This document shows, one piece after another, positions 32,325-42,272 of a DNA stretch of 64,000 nt. The stretch is from Prochlorococcus marinus CUG1438 (GTDB lineage Bacteria > Cyanobacteriota > Cyanobacteriia > PCC-6307 > Cyanobiaceae). The notes beneath the pieces were generated by a model. That model was given only the letters and a program-made list of their open reading frames with translations, searched no databases and was not told where the DNA came from. Every line of letters starts with the position of its first letter. Position 1 is the first letter of the stretch. The DNA is taken from positions 310,001 to 374,000 of the forward strand of contig JAEPLS010000002.1 in assembly GCA_017644325.1 (NCBI GenBank), written 5' to 3'. The translations under genes were made by a program, and so were the position numbers.

Positions 32325-32798
32325 TCAGTTAAAGCCTTCTTCATTTAGTTTTGTGAGTGCGATGGCCAATGCATCCGCTGAATCATCAGGTTTTGGAGGC
32401 TTTTTAAGTTCTAATTCATTCATCACAGAATCAAGAACTTCCTTTTTTGATGCTTTTCCAGACCCAGCAATAGTTAATTTTATCTGAGCAGGGGCATATT
32501 CACTAACATGAATTTTTTTTGAGGCTAAGACCATCATAATCACACCTCTAGCCTGAACAACGCTGATAGTAGTACTTGATCTATAAAAGAAAAATTTTTC
32601 TACCGCAGCTATATTTGGATTCCAATGATTAATTAATTCATTAAGATCGTTGAATATCTCATAAAGTCTATCTTCCTCTTTTTTATCTTTACCTGTCTCA
32701 ATAACTCCACAATCTAATAATATTTTTTTTTCATTTTCTATTTCGATAATTCCATAACCAACTCTTGCTAATCCAGGATCAATTCCAATTATTCTCAC
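32325..32798 (-). CDS. ruvC: Holliday junction resolvase RuvC
   Basis: A 157-residue RNase H-fold nuclease. The acidic catalytic set is visible: D7 in [14 protein letters not shown], the Glu in [10 protein letters not shown], and the Asp pair in [13 protein letters not shown]. It cuts four-way junctions formed by RuvAB during recombination. It starts 5 bp after chlI. Confidence 0.93.
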   Translation of the reverse strand: MRIIGIDPGLARVGYGIIEIENEKKILLDCGVIETGKDKKEEDRLYEIFNDLNELINHWNPNIAAVEKFFFYRSSTTISVVQARGVIMMVLASKKIHVSEYAPAQIKLTIAGSGKASKKEVLDSVMNELELKKPPKPDDSADALAIALTKLNEEGFN

Positions 32799-32803
32799 TT
32801 TAA

Positions 32804-33925
32804 TTAAGCTTCTGCAGACAATTGAAACTTTGAAAGATTTTCTTTTTCATCTAAATCAAAAACTTTACAAAAAGCTTGAATAACTCTTTCACCTGAATCA
32901 ACTTGCTCTAGCGGATCTTTTCTTAGCCTATGTCTTAAAGAGCAAGAAATAACCCTTGCTATGTCATCTTCTTGCACTTCAGTTCTACCCTCAAATGCTG
33001 CAATTGCCCTTGCCGATCTATTTGTAACAATATCTCCACGTAAACCATCAACATCAAGTTCTCCGCAGATTGCAGAAATATTCAATCTAAGGTCATCGTC
33101 CATTTTGACAGAATTTAATATCTCTTGCGCTTTAATAACCTTTTGTTGAAGTTCATCCTGCTGTTTCTCAACACTCAATGAAAACTCATCAGGATTATCA
33201 TCAAAAGAAGTCCTTTGATCTACTACCTGAACTCTTAATTCAGCATCTCTAACTGTCTTTACCTCAACACTCATTCCAAACCTATCTAATAATTGAGGCC
33301 TTAATTCTCCTTCTTCTGGATTACCTGAACCAATAAGAACAAACCTCGCAGGATGTCGAACCGAGACTCCCTCTCTTTCAACTGTATTCCATCCGGAAGC
33401 AGCCGAATCTAAAAGTACGTCAACTAGATGATCATCAAGTAAATTCACTTCATCAACATATAGTAAACCCCTATTCGCTTTTGCCAATAAACCTGGTTCA
33501 AATGCCTTAACACCTTCACTCAAAGCTTTCTCTATATCTATAGTTCCACAAAGCCTATCTTCAGTAGCTCCTAATGGTAAGTCAACCATAGGCACTTGTT
33601 TTTGAACACTTTCTATATTTTCTCCTTGAACAATTTTTTCCAAAACTTCTTTACTCTGCAAATCAGGATCAATTAAAGAACTATTATATGGATCGTCTTT
33701 AACGACGTCTATTGCTGGCAACAAATCAGCTAAGGCTCTAATTGTAGTTGATTTTCCAGTCCCTCTATCACCCATTATCATCACTCCTCCAATTCTTGGA
33801 TCTATAACATTTAATAAAAGAGCTAATTTCATTTCCTCCTGACCAATTACAGCTGTAAAAGGGAAAACCCGTCTTTTCTTTGTTGAAGTCACAATTTTAG
33901 TTTTCTTTGATATACAAATAATCAA
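32804..33925 (-). CDS. chlI: Magnesium chelatase ATPase subunit I
   Basis: A 373-residue AAA+ protein. Walker A is GDRGTGKST (52-60), Walker B is [17 protein letters not shown], and the sensor region is [22 protein letters not shown]. With ChlD and ChlH it inserts Mg into protoporphyrin IX, the first committed step of chlorophyll synthesis. Its length is usual for cyanobacteria. First gene of a five-gene minus-strand run. Confidence 0.95.
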   Translation of the reverse strand: MIICISKKTKIVTSTKKRRVFPFTAVIGQEEMKLALLLNVIDPRIGGVMIMGDRGTGKSTTIRALADLLPAIDVVKDDPYNSSLIDPDLQSKEVLEKIVQGENIESVQKQVPMVDLPLGATEDRLCGTIDIEKALSEGVKAFEPGLLAKANRGLLYVDEVNLLDDHLVDVLLDSAASGWNTVEREGVSVRHPARFVLIGSGNPEEGELRPQLLDRFGMSVEVKTVRDAELRVQVVDQRTSFDDNPDEFSLSVEKQQDELQQKVIKAQEILNSVKMDDDLRLNISAICGELDVDGLRGDIVTNRSARAIAAFEGRTEVQEDDIARVISCSLRHRLRKDPLEQVDSGERVIQAFCKVFDLDEKENLSKFQLSAEA

Positions 33926-34012
33926 TAGATGCTACTTCAGAAAATGTTTTTAGTAAATATCCTTATCAAATTTAACGACAGAGAAATCAAATTTAATTTA
34001 ATTTAAAAGTTT

Positions 34013-34762
34013 CTAATTTTTTTTGGAATTATTCAAAAACCATTTTATTTGATGGACAATTCCTCTTAAAACATTTATTTCGTGCATTGATGTATTAGCC
34101 CTCAAAATGTAATTCTTGAATTTACTTATTTTTTTTTTGGAGGTATGTTTTAAAAGATATCCAACTCCCAAAAGCATTTCCTCTATCTCATTAAATGAAT
34201 CTTGTATTTGTTTTGATGATGCAAGATTAAAAACTTCTAATTCCCTATTAAGATTTTTTATAGAAGCCTTATTTAATTCATACAAAACTATTGAAACTGC
34301 ATGAGAAATATTTAATGAGGGATTATCCTGAGAAGTTGGGATATTAAAAGTCTTATTTGCCAGAAGCAATTCATTATTAGTTAAACCTCTATCCTCTCTA
34401 CCAAATATAATTGCCAAATTATTTATCTTTTTAAAGGATAAAGTCCAATCAAATATATCTTCAGAGGATTCGAAAAAAGAATCTTTACTTACATCAATCC
34501 TTCCACAAGATGCTAAAACTAAATCACAATCAAAAATTGCTTTTTCAAGATCATCAAAAATATTACAATGCTCAAGAAATTTCTGACCTTTAAGGGCCAT
34601 CTTTTTTGCTTCTAAAGAATATATATCGCATTTTGGAGAAACAATTCTTAATTCGTCGACTTCAAAGTTGGAGCATAATCTTGCAACACTCCCAACATTT
34701 AAGGGGCCATTTGGTTCAACTAATATAACCTTTAAATTCGAAAAATTTCTTTTCATAGTCAT
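34013..34762 (-). CDS. TrmH/SpoU-family RNA 2'-O-methyltransferase (TrmJ-like)
   Basis: A 249-residue SPOUT methylase of the TrmJ group. Motif 1 is VEPNGPLNVGSVARLCSNF, motif 2 is LAIIFGREDRGLTNNEL and motif 3 is SLNISHAVSIVLYEL, which form the knotted SAM site. It probably methylates a tRNA anticodon-loop ribose. It overlaps the cytochrome gene upstream by 4 nt (ATGA type), implying translational coupling. Confidence 0.85.
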   Translation of the reverse strand: MTMKRNFSNLKVILVEPNGPLNVGSVARLCSNFEVDELRIVSPKCDIYSLEAKKMALKGQKFLEHCNIFDDLEKAIFDCDLVLASCGRIDVSKDSFFESSEDIFDWTLSFKKINNLAIIFGREDRGLTNNELLLANKTFNIPTSQDNPSLNISHAVSIVLYELNKASIKNLNRELEVFNLASSKQIQDSFNEIEEMLLGVGYLLKHTSKKKISKFKNYILRANTSMHEINVLRGIVHQIKWFLNNSKKN

Positions 34763-35145
34763 TCAAGACTATGAAGATATTCTAACAAATTAGACATATT
34801 CTCAGGATCAATTTCAAAACTTGGCATAGGAGGAGTTAGGCCTCCAGTAACTTGTTTTATTATCTCTTTATCATTCAAACGATGAGTTATCGAGTGTAGG
34901 TCTGGGCCCACTAATCCTCTTGCTGTAATTCCATGGCATCCAACACAATTCATCTTAAAAAGGGCATCTCCATCCTTAACAGATCCATTAAGCCCAAGAG
35001 TTTCAACAATATATTTATTATTCTCGTGATAGTTAAAGAAAATTATTAAAAAACATATAAATGAAACTAAAAAAACAATTAAAAACTTTTTCAAGAATGC
35101 TCTTTTATGATCAGTTTCTACTGCAGATGATGAAGATGTTGACAC
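34759..35145 (-). CDS. Cytochrome c (cM-like)
   Basis: A 128-residue membrane-anchored class I c-type cytochrome. A single helix (FLIVFLVSFICFLIIFF, 21-37) anchors it; heme attachment is CVGCH (67-71), and the axial Met is M107 in GLTPPMPSF. Size, anchor and the MPSF ending fit cytochrome cM of cyanobacteria, which is linked to respiration and stress control of electron flow. Overlaps the RNA methylase by 4 nt. Confidence 0.75.
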   Translation of the reverse strand: MSTSSSSAVETDHKRAFLKKFLIVFLVSFICFLIIFFNYHENNKYIVETLGLNGSVKDGDALFKMNCVGCHGITARGLVGPDLHSITHRLNDKEIIKQVTGGLTPPMPSFEIDPENMSNLLEYLHSLE

Positions 35146-35198
35146 AAAAAAAAGTCTCTATGTAACAATTGTGTATAAGAATATCAAAAAAGGCAAAA

Positions 35199-35318
35199 AT
35201 GATCGAACCTCTTCTGTGTGGAATTGTTTTAGGGTTAGTTCCAATAACTCTTCTTGGATTGTTTGTAAGTGCATGGAATCAATACAGAAGAGGTTCAGGG
35301 ATGTTGGACCTTGATTAA
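35199..35318 (+). CDS. petG: Cytochrome b6f complex subunit PetG
   Basis: A 39-residue single-helix protein: [20 protein letters not shown], then an [11 protein letters not shown] ending, exactly the PetG layout. It stabilises the cytochrome b6f complex in the thylakoid. Its last 24 nt overlap the convergent rsmD gene. It diverges from the cytochrome gene across 53 bp. Confidence 0.93.
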   Translation: MIEPLLCGIVLGLVPITLLGLFVSAWNQYRRGSGMLDLD

Positions 35319-35897
35319 AAATGTTAATCTTGATTGCCCATAATTTCTGACATCTACAGTTTCCCATAAAGTACTTTTATTAATAAATAATTTTGGAGAA
35401 TGTTCACAAATAACTATTGAATCTTTTTTTAAAAAATTACATTGAAATATCTGATTCAAAACTAGCTCATAGAAATTAACATCATATGGAGGGTCTAGAT
35501 AAACAAAATCAAATTTTAATTTATTTAAATCCATAATTTTAGAAGATAAGTTTCTCTCGAAATTTGGTTTTGTCCAGTTCAAAACATCATTACAAATAAC
35601 ATCAATATCATTTTTTCTTTTATCTATGCCCTGCAATGAAAGTATATTTTTCAAGCAAATTTTTGAGTTGTTTTTATTTTTTTCAATTGCAACAATTTTC
35701 TTTGCCCCATGATTATATGCTTCGCAAGATATAGCTCCAGTCCCACTAAACAAATCTAACCAGTTACTATTTTCAACCTTATTCTTCAATATATTAAATA
35801 TAGCCTCTCTAACCCTCAAAGTTGTTGGTCTTGTATAAACATTATTTGGACCAAAGAGTTTTTTACCACCTATTAATCTTAAGTTTGTCTTCATCAA
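35295..35897 (-). CDS. rsmD: 16S rRNA (guanine966-N2)-methyltransferase
   Basis: A 200-residue Rossmann methylase. It opens with [28 protein letters not shown], has the SAM motif [20 protein letters not shown] and the catalytic [10 protein letters not shown] (N/D-P-P-Y). It modifies G966 in 16S rRNA. It follows hisH by 11 bp on the same strand and overlaps petG at its 3' end. Confidence 0.9.
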   Translation of the reverse strand: MMKTNLRLIGGKKLFGPNNVYTRPTTLRVREAIFNILKNKVENSNWLDLFSGTGAISCEAYNHGAKKIVAIEKNKNNSKICLKNILSLQGIDKRKNDIDVICNDVLNWTKPNFERNLSSKIMDLNKLKFDFVYLDPPYDVNFYELVLNQIFQCNFLKKDSIVICEHSPKLFINKSTLWETVDVRNYGQSRLTFLIKVQHP

Positions 35898-35908
35898 GTA
35901 ATTATTAG

Positions 35909-36526
35909 TTATTTAATATTACTAAGCCATCTTCTCAAAAGTTTTTCACCTGTTTTACCAGACTTTTCTGGATGAAATTGACAAGCCAATAAATTATCAA
36001 TTTCAATAATCGCTGTTAATTTTTTAGAACCATAATCAACTTGAGCTGCAATAATATTTAAGTCATCTGGAATTGCATGATAGGAATGTACAAAATAAAC
36101 CCAATTATCTATTTCTTTTAGTTCTACTAAAGTATTCGGTTTAGTAGGCAAAAGTTGGCACCAGCCCATGTGTGGGATTCTATGGTTAACCACATTAGGA
36201 ATTTTTTTTATTTTTCCTTTCAGAATGCCTAGTCCTTTAACTTTACCTTCGTCACTGGATTCAAAAAGAAGCTGAAGGCCTAAACAAATCCCCAAAAAAG
36301 ACTTCCCACTTTTAATCCAATTTTTCAAATCAGATATTAAATCCGTATTTGTAAGATTAATAATCGCAGGATCAAATGCACCAACCCCAGGAAGTATTAT
36401 CGCCTTACAATCTTTTGTTTCTTTAAAATTTTTAATTAATATTATTTCTTCTCCTAGACTTTCTAGAGATTTTGTTACGGAATGAATATTACCCATTCCA
36501 TAATCTATAAGTCCTATTTTATGCAA
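35909..36526 (-). CDS. hisH: Imidazole glycerol phosphate synthase glutaminase subunit
   Basis: A 205-residue class I glutamine amidotransferase. The triad is C81 in SFLGICLGLQLL, and H185 and E187 in CQFHPEKSG. It supplies ammonia to HisF in histidine synthesis. It lies between trxA and rsmD with 11-bp gaps on each side, so the three genes form one operon. Confidence 0.93.
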   Translation of the reverse strand: MHKIGLIDYGMGNIHSVTKSLESLGEEIILIKNFKETKDCKAIILPGVGAFDPAIINLTNTDLISDLKNWIKSGKSFLGICLGLQLLFESSDEGKVKGLGILKGKIKKIPNVVNHRIPHMGWCQLLPTKPNTLVELKEIDNWVYFVHSYHAIPDDLNIIAAQVDYGSKKLTAIIEIDNLLACQFHPEKSGKTGEKLLRRWLSNIK

Positions 36527-36537
36527 AGCTGTTTATT

Positions 36538-36861
36538 TTATAAATGCTTAGTTAGAGTGCTTGACAGAGTTGCTTTTGGTACAGCTCCCACAACGGTATC
36601 AACCTTTTGACCACCTTTGAATATCATTAACGTTGGAATACTTCTAATTCCGTATTGACTTGCAACATTTGGATTCTCATCAGTATTTAATTTGAAAACT
36701 TTAATTTTCCCTTCAAAGTCTTTTGAAATTTCTTCTACAACTGGTGCAACCATCCTACATGGACCGCACCATGGTGCCCAAAAATCTACCAATACTGGTA
36801 AATCACTTTGTAGTACATCTTTGTCAAATGAAGAATCAGTTACGGCTGGAGCTGATGACAT
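36538..36861 (-). CDS. trxA: Thioredoxin
   Basis: A 107-residue m-type thioredoxin with the active site WCGPC (31-35), the cis-Pro in [10 protein letters not shown] and buried D26 in VLVDFWAP. It reduces target disulfides using ferredoxin- or NADPH-thioredoxin reductase. Yfr1 lies directly upstream on the same strand. Confidence 0.95.
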   Translation of the reverse strand: MSSAPAVTDSSFDKDVLQSDLPVLVDFWAPWCGPCRMVAPVVEEISKDFEGKIKVFKLNTDENPNVASQYGIRSIPTLMIFKGGQKVDTVVGAVPKATLSSTLTKHL

Positions 36862-36952
36862 AATTTAAGTATTCCTTTTAGAAAATTTAGCAGGCAATTC
36901 TTTTTAGTGATGGTTTCATTACAGATAAAATAATATAAGTAACAAAATATCT

Positions 36953-37010
36953 AAAAAAGCCCGATTAATCGGGCGATTTAGTGTGTGAGGAGTATGGGGT
37001 TGCCCCCATC
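36953..37010 (-). ncRNA. yfr1: Small RNA Yfr1
   Basis: On the minus strand: a 5' hairpin from GGGG-CAA-CCCC, the single-stranded core ACTCCTCACAC (36983-36993), a short AT linker, then the perfect terminator GCCCGATTAATCGGGC (36959-36974) with six T. Sequence, size (about 57 nt) and position between guaB and trxA all match the cyanobacterial Yfr1 RNA, which represses outer-membrane porin mRNAs by antisense pairing. Confidence 0.95.
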
Positions 37011-37090
37011 ATTTAATAATAACTCTAAATGCGAAATTTGTTCAGTTTAAAGCTTAATTTACCAAGATTTAACATTTTGCTTTAAGTAAT

Positions 37091-38254
37091 CTATTTACCC
37101 ATTCCAAGTTGCTGAGCTTTTTGATAAACCTTACCCTCTGTAAGAAGAGATGGCGCAATAACTATTTCTACCTCTTGCATCTCTTTGATATTTTTAGCCC
37201 CAAGAGTGCTCATTGATGTTCGTATAGCTCCAAGCAAATTATGTGTCCCGTCATCAAGCAATGCAGGTCCTTTAATTATCCTTTCTAAAGATCCCGTAGA
37301 CCCAACTTCAATTCTTGTTCCTCTCGGCAAAATAGGACTTGGTGTGGCCATACCCCAGTGAAACCCCTTACCTGGAGCATTTGAGGATTTAGCTATAGGT
37401 GAGCCAATCATTACAGCATCAGCTCCACACGCTAAACATTTACAGATATCTCCGCCCGTCACAATTCCTCCATCTCCAATGATGGGGATATAACGACCAC
37501 TTTCTTTAAAGAAATCGTCTCTTGCTGAACTACAATCAGCAATTGCGGTTGCTTGAGGAATTCCAATTCCTAGGACCCCTCTTGAGGTACATGCAGCACC
37601 AGGGCCGATACCAACCATTAATCCTGAAACTCCAGCTTCCATAAGAAGCTTAGCAACTTCGTAAGTAACACAATTACCAGCCACGACAGGGACTTTCATA
37701 GATTTGCATAGATCTTGAATGTTTAAGGTTGCCTTTCCTTCCATACCAATATGCTCAGTTGAAACTACTGTGCCTTGAAGGAAAAATAAATCTAATTTAG
37801 AATTATTAAGTGTTTCTTGAAATTTAATAGCCGCTTGAGGAGTTCCACTAAAAGCAGCTATACCCCCTTTTTCTTTGACCTCATTTATTCTCTTTGAAAT
37901 CAATTCTTTCTTGATAGGTTCACTGTATATCTTCTGCATTAACGGAACAAAATCATTCTTCCCAACTGATGCAATTCTATTTAATATTTCATCAGGATTT
38001 TCATATCGTGTTTGAATTCCCTCCATATTAATGACCCCTAGGGCACCTAATTTTGCAAGTTCTACAGCCGTATCTACGTCAACAACGCTGTCCATTGCAC
38101 TCGCTACAATAGGAACCTCTCTCTTTAAATCACCTATTAACCAGGAAGGATCTGTCAAATCATAATCCAGTGTTCTCTTGCCAGGGACTAAAGCTATTTC
38201 ATCAATTCCATAGGCCCTTTTGACTCTTTTGTTTAAACCAAGTTCAATATTCAC
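37091..38254 (-). CDS. guaB: IMP dehydrogenase, GuaB3 type
   Basis: A 387-residue TIM-barrel enzyme with the IMPDH loop GIGPGAACTSRGVLG (catalytic C222), and GDGGIVTGGDICKCLACGADAVMIGS. The CBS pair present in usual 490-residue IMPDH is missing. This short form is the GuaB3 branch found in cyanobacteria and actinobacteria. It makes XMP from IMP for guanine nucleotides; a GMP reductase role was once suggested. Located upstream of Yfr1. Confidence 0.88.
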   Translation of the reverse strand: MNIELGLNKRVKRAYGIDEIALVPGKRTLDYDLTDPSWLIGDLKREVPIVASAMDSVVDVDTAVELAKLGALGVINMEGIQTRYENPDEILNRIASVGKNDFVPLMQKIYSEPIKKELISKRINEVKEKGGIAAFSGTPQAAIKFQETLNNSKLDLFFLQGTVVSTEHIGMEGKATLNIQDLCKSMKVPVVAGNCVTYEVAKLLMEAGVSGLMVGIGPGAACTSRGVLGIGIPQATAIADCSSARDDFFKESGRYIPIIGDGGIVTGGDICKCLACGADAVMIGSPIAKSSNAPGKGFHWGMATPSPILPRGTRIEVGSTGSLERIIKGPALLDDGTHNLLGAIRTSMSTLGAKNIKEMQEVEIVIAPSLLTEGKVYQKAQQLGMGK

Positions 38255-38433
38255 GAAATTTTTCTTTTATTTTGATTAAGTTAACAACTAAAGGGGTAAT
38301 AAGCCAAGGTTTATTCAAAAACAATAGTTTTTTTTTTAATTTGTGTGTAAATGTGAGTATTTGGCAATTAAAATTACCTTTTTTTTTATTCATTATGACG
38401 ATCAGCGATTATTATTAAAAAAAGGATTTTTAT

Positions 38434-41031
38434 ATGTCTGATATTGTTGATTCAGGAAATTCTGGATTAAGCGAAGATAATGATCGAATTATTCAAACCG
38501 ACTTAAGAAATGAGATGTCGCGCTCATACCTAGAGTATGCAATGAGTGTCATAGTTGGGCGCGCCCTCCCAGATGCAAGAGATGGATTAAAGCCGGTACA
38601 TAGAAGAATACTTTATGCAATGTATGAACTAGGTTTGACTAGCGGTAGGCCATATAGAAAATGTGCAAGGGTTGTTGGAGAAGTACTTGGTAAATACCAC
38701 CCCCATGGTGACACTGCTGTCTATGATGCTTTGGTTCGGATGGCTCAGGATTTTTCTATGAGGATGCCACTTATAGATGGTCATGGAAACTTTGGTTCTG
38801 TAGATAACGACCCTCCCGCAGCAATGAGATATACAGAATCTCGTCTACAGTCTCTTACAGATGAGAGTTTACTAGAAGATATTGAATCTGAAACTGTAGA
38901 TTTCGCTGATAACTTTGACGGTTCTCAGCAAGAACCTACAGTGCTACCTGCGAGAATCCCACAACTACTTTTAAATGGATCATCAGGAATAGCAGTAGGA
39001 ATGGCGACTAATATTCCTCCTCATAACTTAGGTGAATTAATCAATGGTCTAAGATCAATAATTAAAAACCCTTCGCTTGAAGATAGAGAGCTTTTTGAAC
39101 TAATTAAAGGCCCTGATTTCCCTACTGGTGGACAAATCTTAGGAAGAGATGGTGTCAGAGAAACCTTTAAAACAGGAAGAGGTTCTATAACTATGAGAGG
39201 TGTAGCAAATATTGAGCAAATTAAATCTACAGGCAGGGCAGAGAAAGATGCGGTAATAATTACAGAACTACCTTTTCAAACTAATAAAGCGGGCTTGATA
39301 GAGAGAATTGCAGACTTGGTTAATGAGAAAAAATTAGAGGGCATTTCTGATATTAGAGACGAAAGTGATAGGGATGGAATGAGAATTGTTATCGAACTTA
39401 AAAGGGATGCCTATCCACAAGTAGTTTTAAATAATTTATTTAAGTTAACACCTCTACAAAATAATTTTAGTGCGAATATTCTAGCCTTAGTGAATGGAGA
39501 ACCTACAACGCTCTCACTTCGAAAAATGTTAGATGTATTTTTAGATTTTAGAGTAGAAACAATAAGGCGAAGAACTGGTTTTTTATTAAAAAAGGCAGAA
39601 GAAAGAGATCACATTGTAAAAGGCCTTTTATTAGCCTTAAGTGCTATGGATGAAATTATAAATCTAATAAGATCGGCGAAAGATACAATTACAGCTCGAG
39701 AAAAATTACAAACTGATCATGAGTTATCTTCGACGCAAGCAGAAGCAATTTTGCAAATGCAGTTAAGAAGATTAACAGCCCTAGAGGCTGACAAAATAAG
39801 AGGGGAACATGATGAATTAACCCAGAAAATCAACCAATATCAACAGATATTGAATAGTAAAGAAAGAATTCTTGAAATTATTCTTGAAGAGCTTAATAAA
39901 ATAGATGAAAGATTCTCTTCTCCAAGAAAAACAGAAATCCTAGATTTAGGTGGTGGTCTAGACGATATTGATCTTATAGCCAATGATAGATCAGTAGTTT
40001 TATTAACTGAAGCAGGTTATTTAAAAAGAATGCCTGTAAATGAATTTGAATCTACTAGTCGCGGATCAAGAGGTAAAGCTGGCACAAAGACCCAGGAGAA
40101 TGATGATGTAAAATTATTTATAAGCTGTAATGATCACGATACTCTTTTACTTTTCAGCGATAGAGGTGTAGCTTATGCCCTCCCAGCATATAGAGTTCCT
40201 ATGAGTAGCAGAACAGCGAAAGGTACTCCATCAGTTCAACTTCTCCCAATCCCAAGAGAAGAAAAAATAACTTCACTAGTTGCTGTTGATTCTTTTGTTG
40301 ATGATCGTTACTTACTAATGCTAACTAAAGCTGGCTATATAAAAAGGACGGCACTTTCTGCTTTTTCGAAGATCCGTTCAAATGGTTTAATTGCAATTAA
40401 TCTTGAGGATGGAGATGCCCTAACTTGGGTAAGGTTATCAAAAGAGGGTGATAGTGTTTTAATTGGATCAAAAACAGGAATGGCGATTCATTTCAGACTA
40501 GATATTAATGAATTAAGGCCTTTAGGCAGGACCGCAAGAGGTGTTAAATCAATGAACTTGAGAGAAGGAGACAGCCTAGTTTCCATGGATGTTTTACCAT
40601 CTAATTTAGTTGATAAATTGGCTAAAATTGAAAACCTCACTGAAGAAATTGATGACAATGTTGAGGAGAACTCATCAGACGGTCCTTGGGTATTAATAGC
40701 AAGTGCATTTGGATTAGGTAAGAGAGTACCTGTAACTCAGTTTAGATTACAAAAAAGAGCAGGAATGGGTTTGAGAGCAATAAAGTTCAGAATTAAAGAT
40801 GATGTACTGGTTTGTTTAAAGGTTTTTGGCGAGGGCGAAGAATTACTTCTTGTGACCGAAAAAGGTGTGATAGTAAGAACAAATGCAGATAAAATCTCTC
40901 AGCAATCCAGAGCGGCTACTGGAGTGAAATTACAGAGATTAGACGAAGGTGATCATTTATCGGAAGTGGTATTAGTTCCTCGTGAACAAATAGAGGAAAC
41001 AGACCAACTTAACCCAGCCGAAGAGAATTGA
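38434..41031 (+). CDS. gyrA: DNA gyrase subunit A
   Basis: An 865-residue type IIA topoisomerase subunit. The N-terminal winged-helix/tower domain includes [37 protein letters not shown] and the catalytic Tyr Y133 in [11 protein letters not shown]. The C-terminal half has six beta-pinwheel blades (for example [12 protein letters not shown] and [11 protein letters not shown]) and a GSRGKAG segment in place of the full GyrA box. An acidic tail ends it. It introduces negative supercoils. The gyrA-versus-parC distinction is not absolute. Confidence 0.9.
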   Translation: MSDIVDSGNSGLSEDNDRIIQTDLRNEMSRSYLEYAMSVIVGRALPDARDGLKPVHRRILYAMYELGLTSGRPYRKCARVVGEVLGKYHPHGDTAVYDALVRMAQDFSMRMPLIDGHGNFGSVDNDPPAAMRYTESRLQSLTDESLLEDIESETVDFADNFDGSQQEPTVLPARIPQLLLNGSSGIAVGMATNIPPHNLGELINGLRSIIKNPSLEDRELFELIKGPDFPTGGQILGRDGVRETFKTGRGSITMRGVANIEQIKSTGRAEKDAVIITELPFQTNKAGLIERIADLVNEKKLEGISDIRDESDRDGMRIVIELKRDAYPQVVLNNLFKLTPLQNNFSANILALVNGEPTTLSLRKMLDVFLDFRVETIRRRTGFLLKKAEERDHIVKGLLLALSAMDEIINLIRSAKDTITAREKLQTDHELSSTQAEAILQMQLRRLTALEADKIRGEHDELTQKINQYQQILNSKERILEIILEELNKIDERFSSPRKTEILDLGGGLDDIDLIANDRSVVLLTEAGYLKRMPVNEFESTSRGSRGKAGTKTQENDDVKLFISCNDHDTLLLFSDRGVAYALPAYRVPMSSRTAKGTPSVQLLPIPREEKITSLVAVDSFVDDRYLLMLTKAGYIKRTALSAFSKIRSNGLIAINLEDGDALTWVRLSKEGDSVLIGSKTGMAIHFRLDINELRPLGRTARGVKSMNLREGDSLVSMDVLPSNLVDKLAKIENLTEEIDDNVEENSSDGPWVLIASAFGLGKRVPVTQFRLQKRAGMGLRAIKFRIKDDVLVCLKVFGEGEELLLVTEKGVIVRTNADKISQQSRAATGVKLQRLDEGDHLSEVVLVPREQIEETDQLNPAEEN

Positions 41032-41055
41032 AAGATAAACGGTTAATTAAATAAT

Positions 41056-42267
41056 ATGGAAATACTTGATATTTTAATTTTAGGCTCCGGTCCTGCAGCA
41101 TTATGTTTAGCTTCAGAATTAGCCAAGCAGAATTTGAATATAAAGGGAATATCTACTAAATCTCCAAATGAAAAATGGGAGAATACATATGGCATATGGG
41201 CATCTGAACTAGAGGAGCTAGGATTAGAGTCTTTATTATCTCATCGCTGGTGTAAAACTGTTAGTTTTTTTGGGGATGGCGAAAACCAAGAGGGAGATAA
41301 TCCAACAAAACATAATTATGATTATGGTTTAATAAATCAAGAAGCCTTTCAAAATGAACTTTTAAAAAACTGTAAAGGTATTGAATGGTTGAATGAAACA
41401 GCAAAAGACATTAAAGAAAAAAACAAACTATCTGAGGTAATCTGTTTTTCAGGTCTTAGAATAAAGGCAAGATTAGTTATCGACGCAAGTGGTCATAAAA
41501 GCAATTTTATAAAAAGACCATTTCAAAATGAAATCGCTCAACAAGCTGCTTATGGAATTGTTGGTAAATTTTCGTCGCCACCTGTTAATAAGGAAGAATT
41601 TGTTTTAATGGATTTTCGTCCCAATCATTTAAACGATGAAGAAAAGTTATCCTCCCCTTCCTTTCTTTATGCAATGGATTTAGGAAATGAAACTTTTTTT
41701 GTTGAAGAAACCTCATTAGCAAGTTATCCTGCATTATCTCAAGAAAATCTAAAAAAAAGACTTTTTAAAAGACTAAATAGTAAGGGTATTAAGGTAAGTG
41801 AAATTTTTCATGAAGAGAATTGCCTTTTCCCAATGAATTTACCCCTCCCATTTAAAAAACAATTTGTACTTGGTTTCGGAGGGGCTGCAAGTATGGTTCA
41901 TCCTGCATCAGGATATATGATCGGATCTTTATTAAGAAGGGCTCCACTCCTCGCAGAAAAATTAGCAATCTTTTTAAAAGAACCTCATCTAACTTCTCTA
42001 GAACTAGCTACAAAAGGCTGGGATATCCTATGGCCTTACGAGTTAACACAAAGACATAAACTTTACCAATATGGTCTTAGAAGATTAATGAGTTTTGACG
42101 AAAGTAGATTAAGAAGCTTTTTTTCAAATTTCTTTAGATTATCGACCAATGAATGGGTGGGTTTTCTTACTAATACACTTCCACTTCCAAAACTAATTTA
42201 TGTGATGAGTAAGATGTTTATAAATTCACCTCTAAAAGTAAAACTAGGAATGCTTAAATTAAATTAG
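41056..42267 (+). CDS. crtL: Lycopene cyclase
   Basis: A 403-residue flavoprotein with the FAD-binding start DILILGSGPAALCLASELA and the cyclase region TYGIWASELEELGLESLLSHRW. Later parts include VIDASGHKS, and GFGGAASMVHPASGYMIGSLLRRAP. It closes the ends of lycopene; beta-type is likely, though Prochlorococcus also has an epsilon-type relative that I cannot exclude. It lies 24 bp after gyrA and converges with the GH57 gene. Confidence 0.85.
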   Translation: MEILDILILGSGPAALCLASELAKQNLNIKGISTKSPNEKWENTYGIWASELEELGLESLLSHRWCKTVSFFGDGENQEGDNPTKHNYDYGLINQEAFQNELLKNCKGIEWLNETAKDIKEKNKLSEVICFSGLRIKARLVIDASGHKSNFIKRPFQNEIAQQAAYGIVGKFSSPPVNKEEFVLMDFRPNHLNDEEKLSSPSFLYAMDLGNETFFVEETSLASYPALSQENLKKRLFKRLNSKGIKVSEIFHEENCLFPMNLPLPFKKQFVLGFGGAASMVHPASGYMIGSLLRRAPLLAEKLAIFLKEPHLTSLELATKGWDILWPYELTQRHKLYQYGLRRLMSFDESRLRSFFSNFFRLSTNEWVGFLTNTLPLPKLIYVMSKMFINSPLKVKLGMLKLN

Positions 42268-42272
42268 TATTT

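Noticed and set aside
35158-35367. 69-codon minus-strand ORF over petG
   Set aside because: It is the antisense of petG, which is secure from its sequence.
36953-37010. Reading the 36.95-37.01 kb region as only the guaB terminator
   Set aside because: The full Yfr1 structure and core motif are present, so a plain terminator does not explain it.
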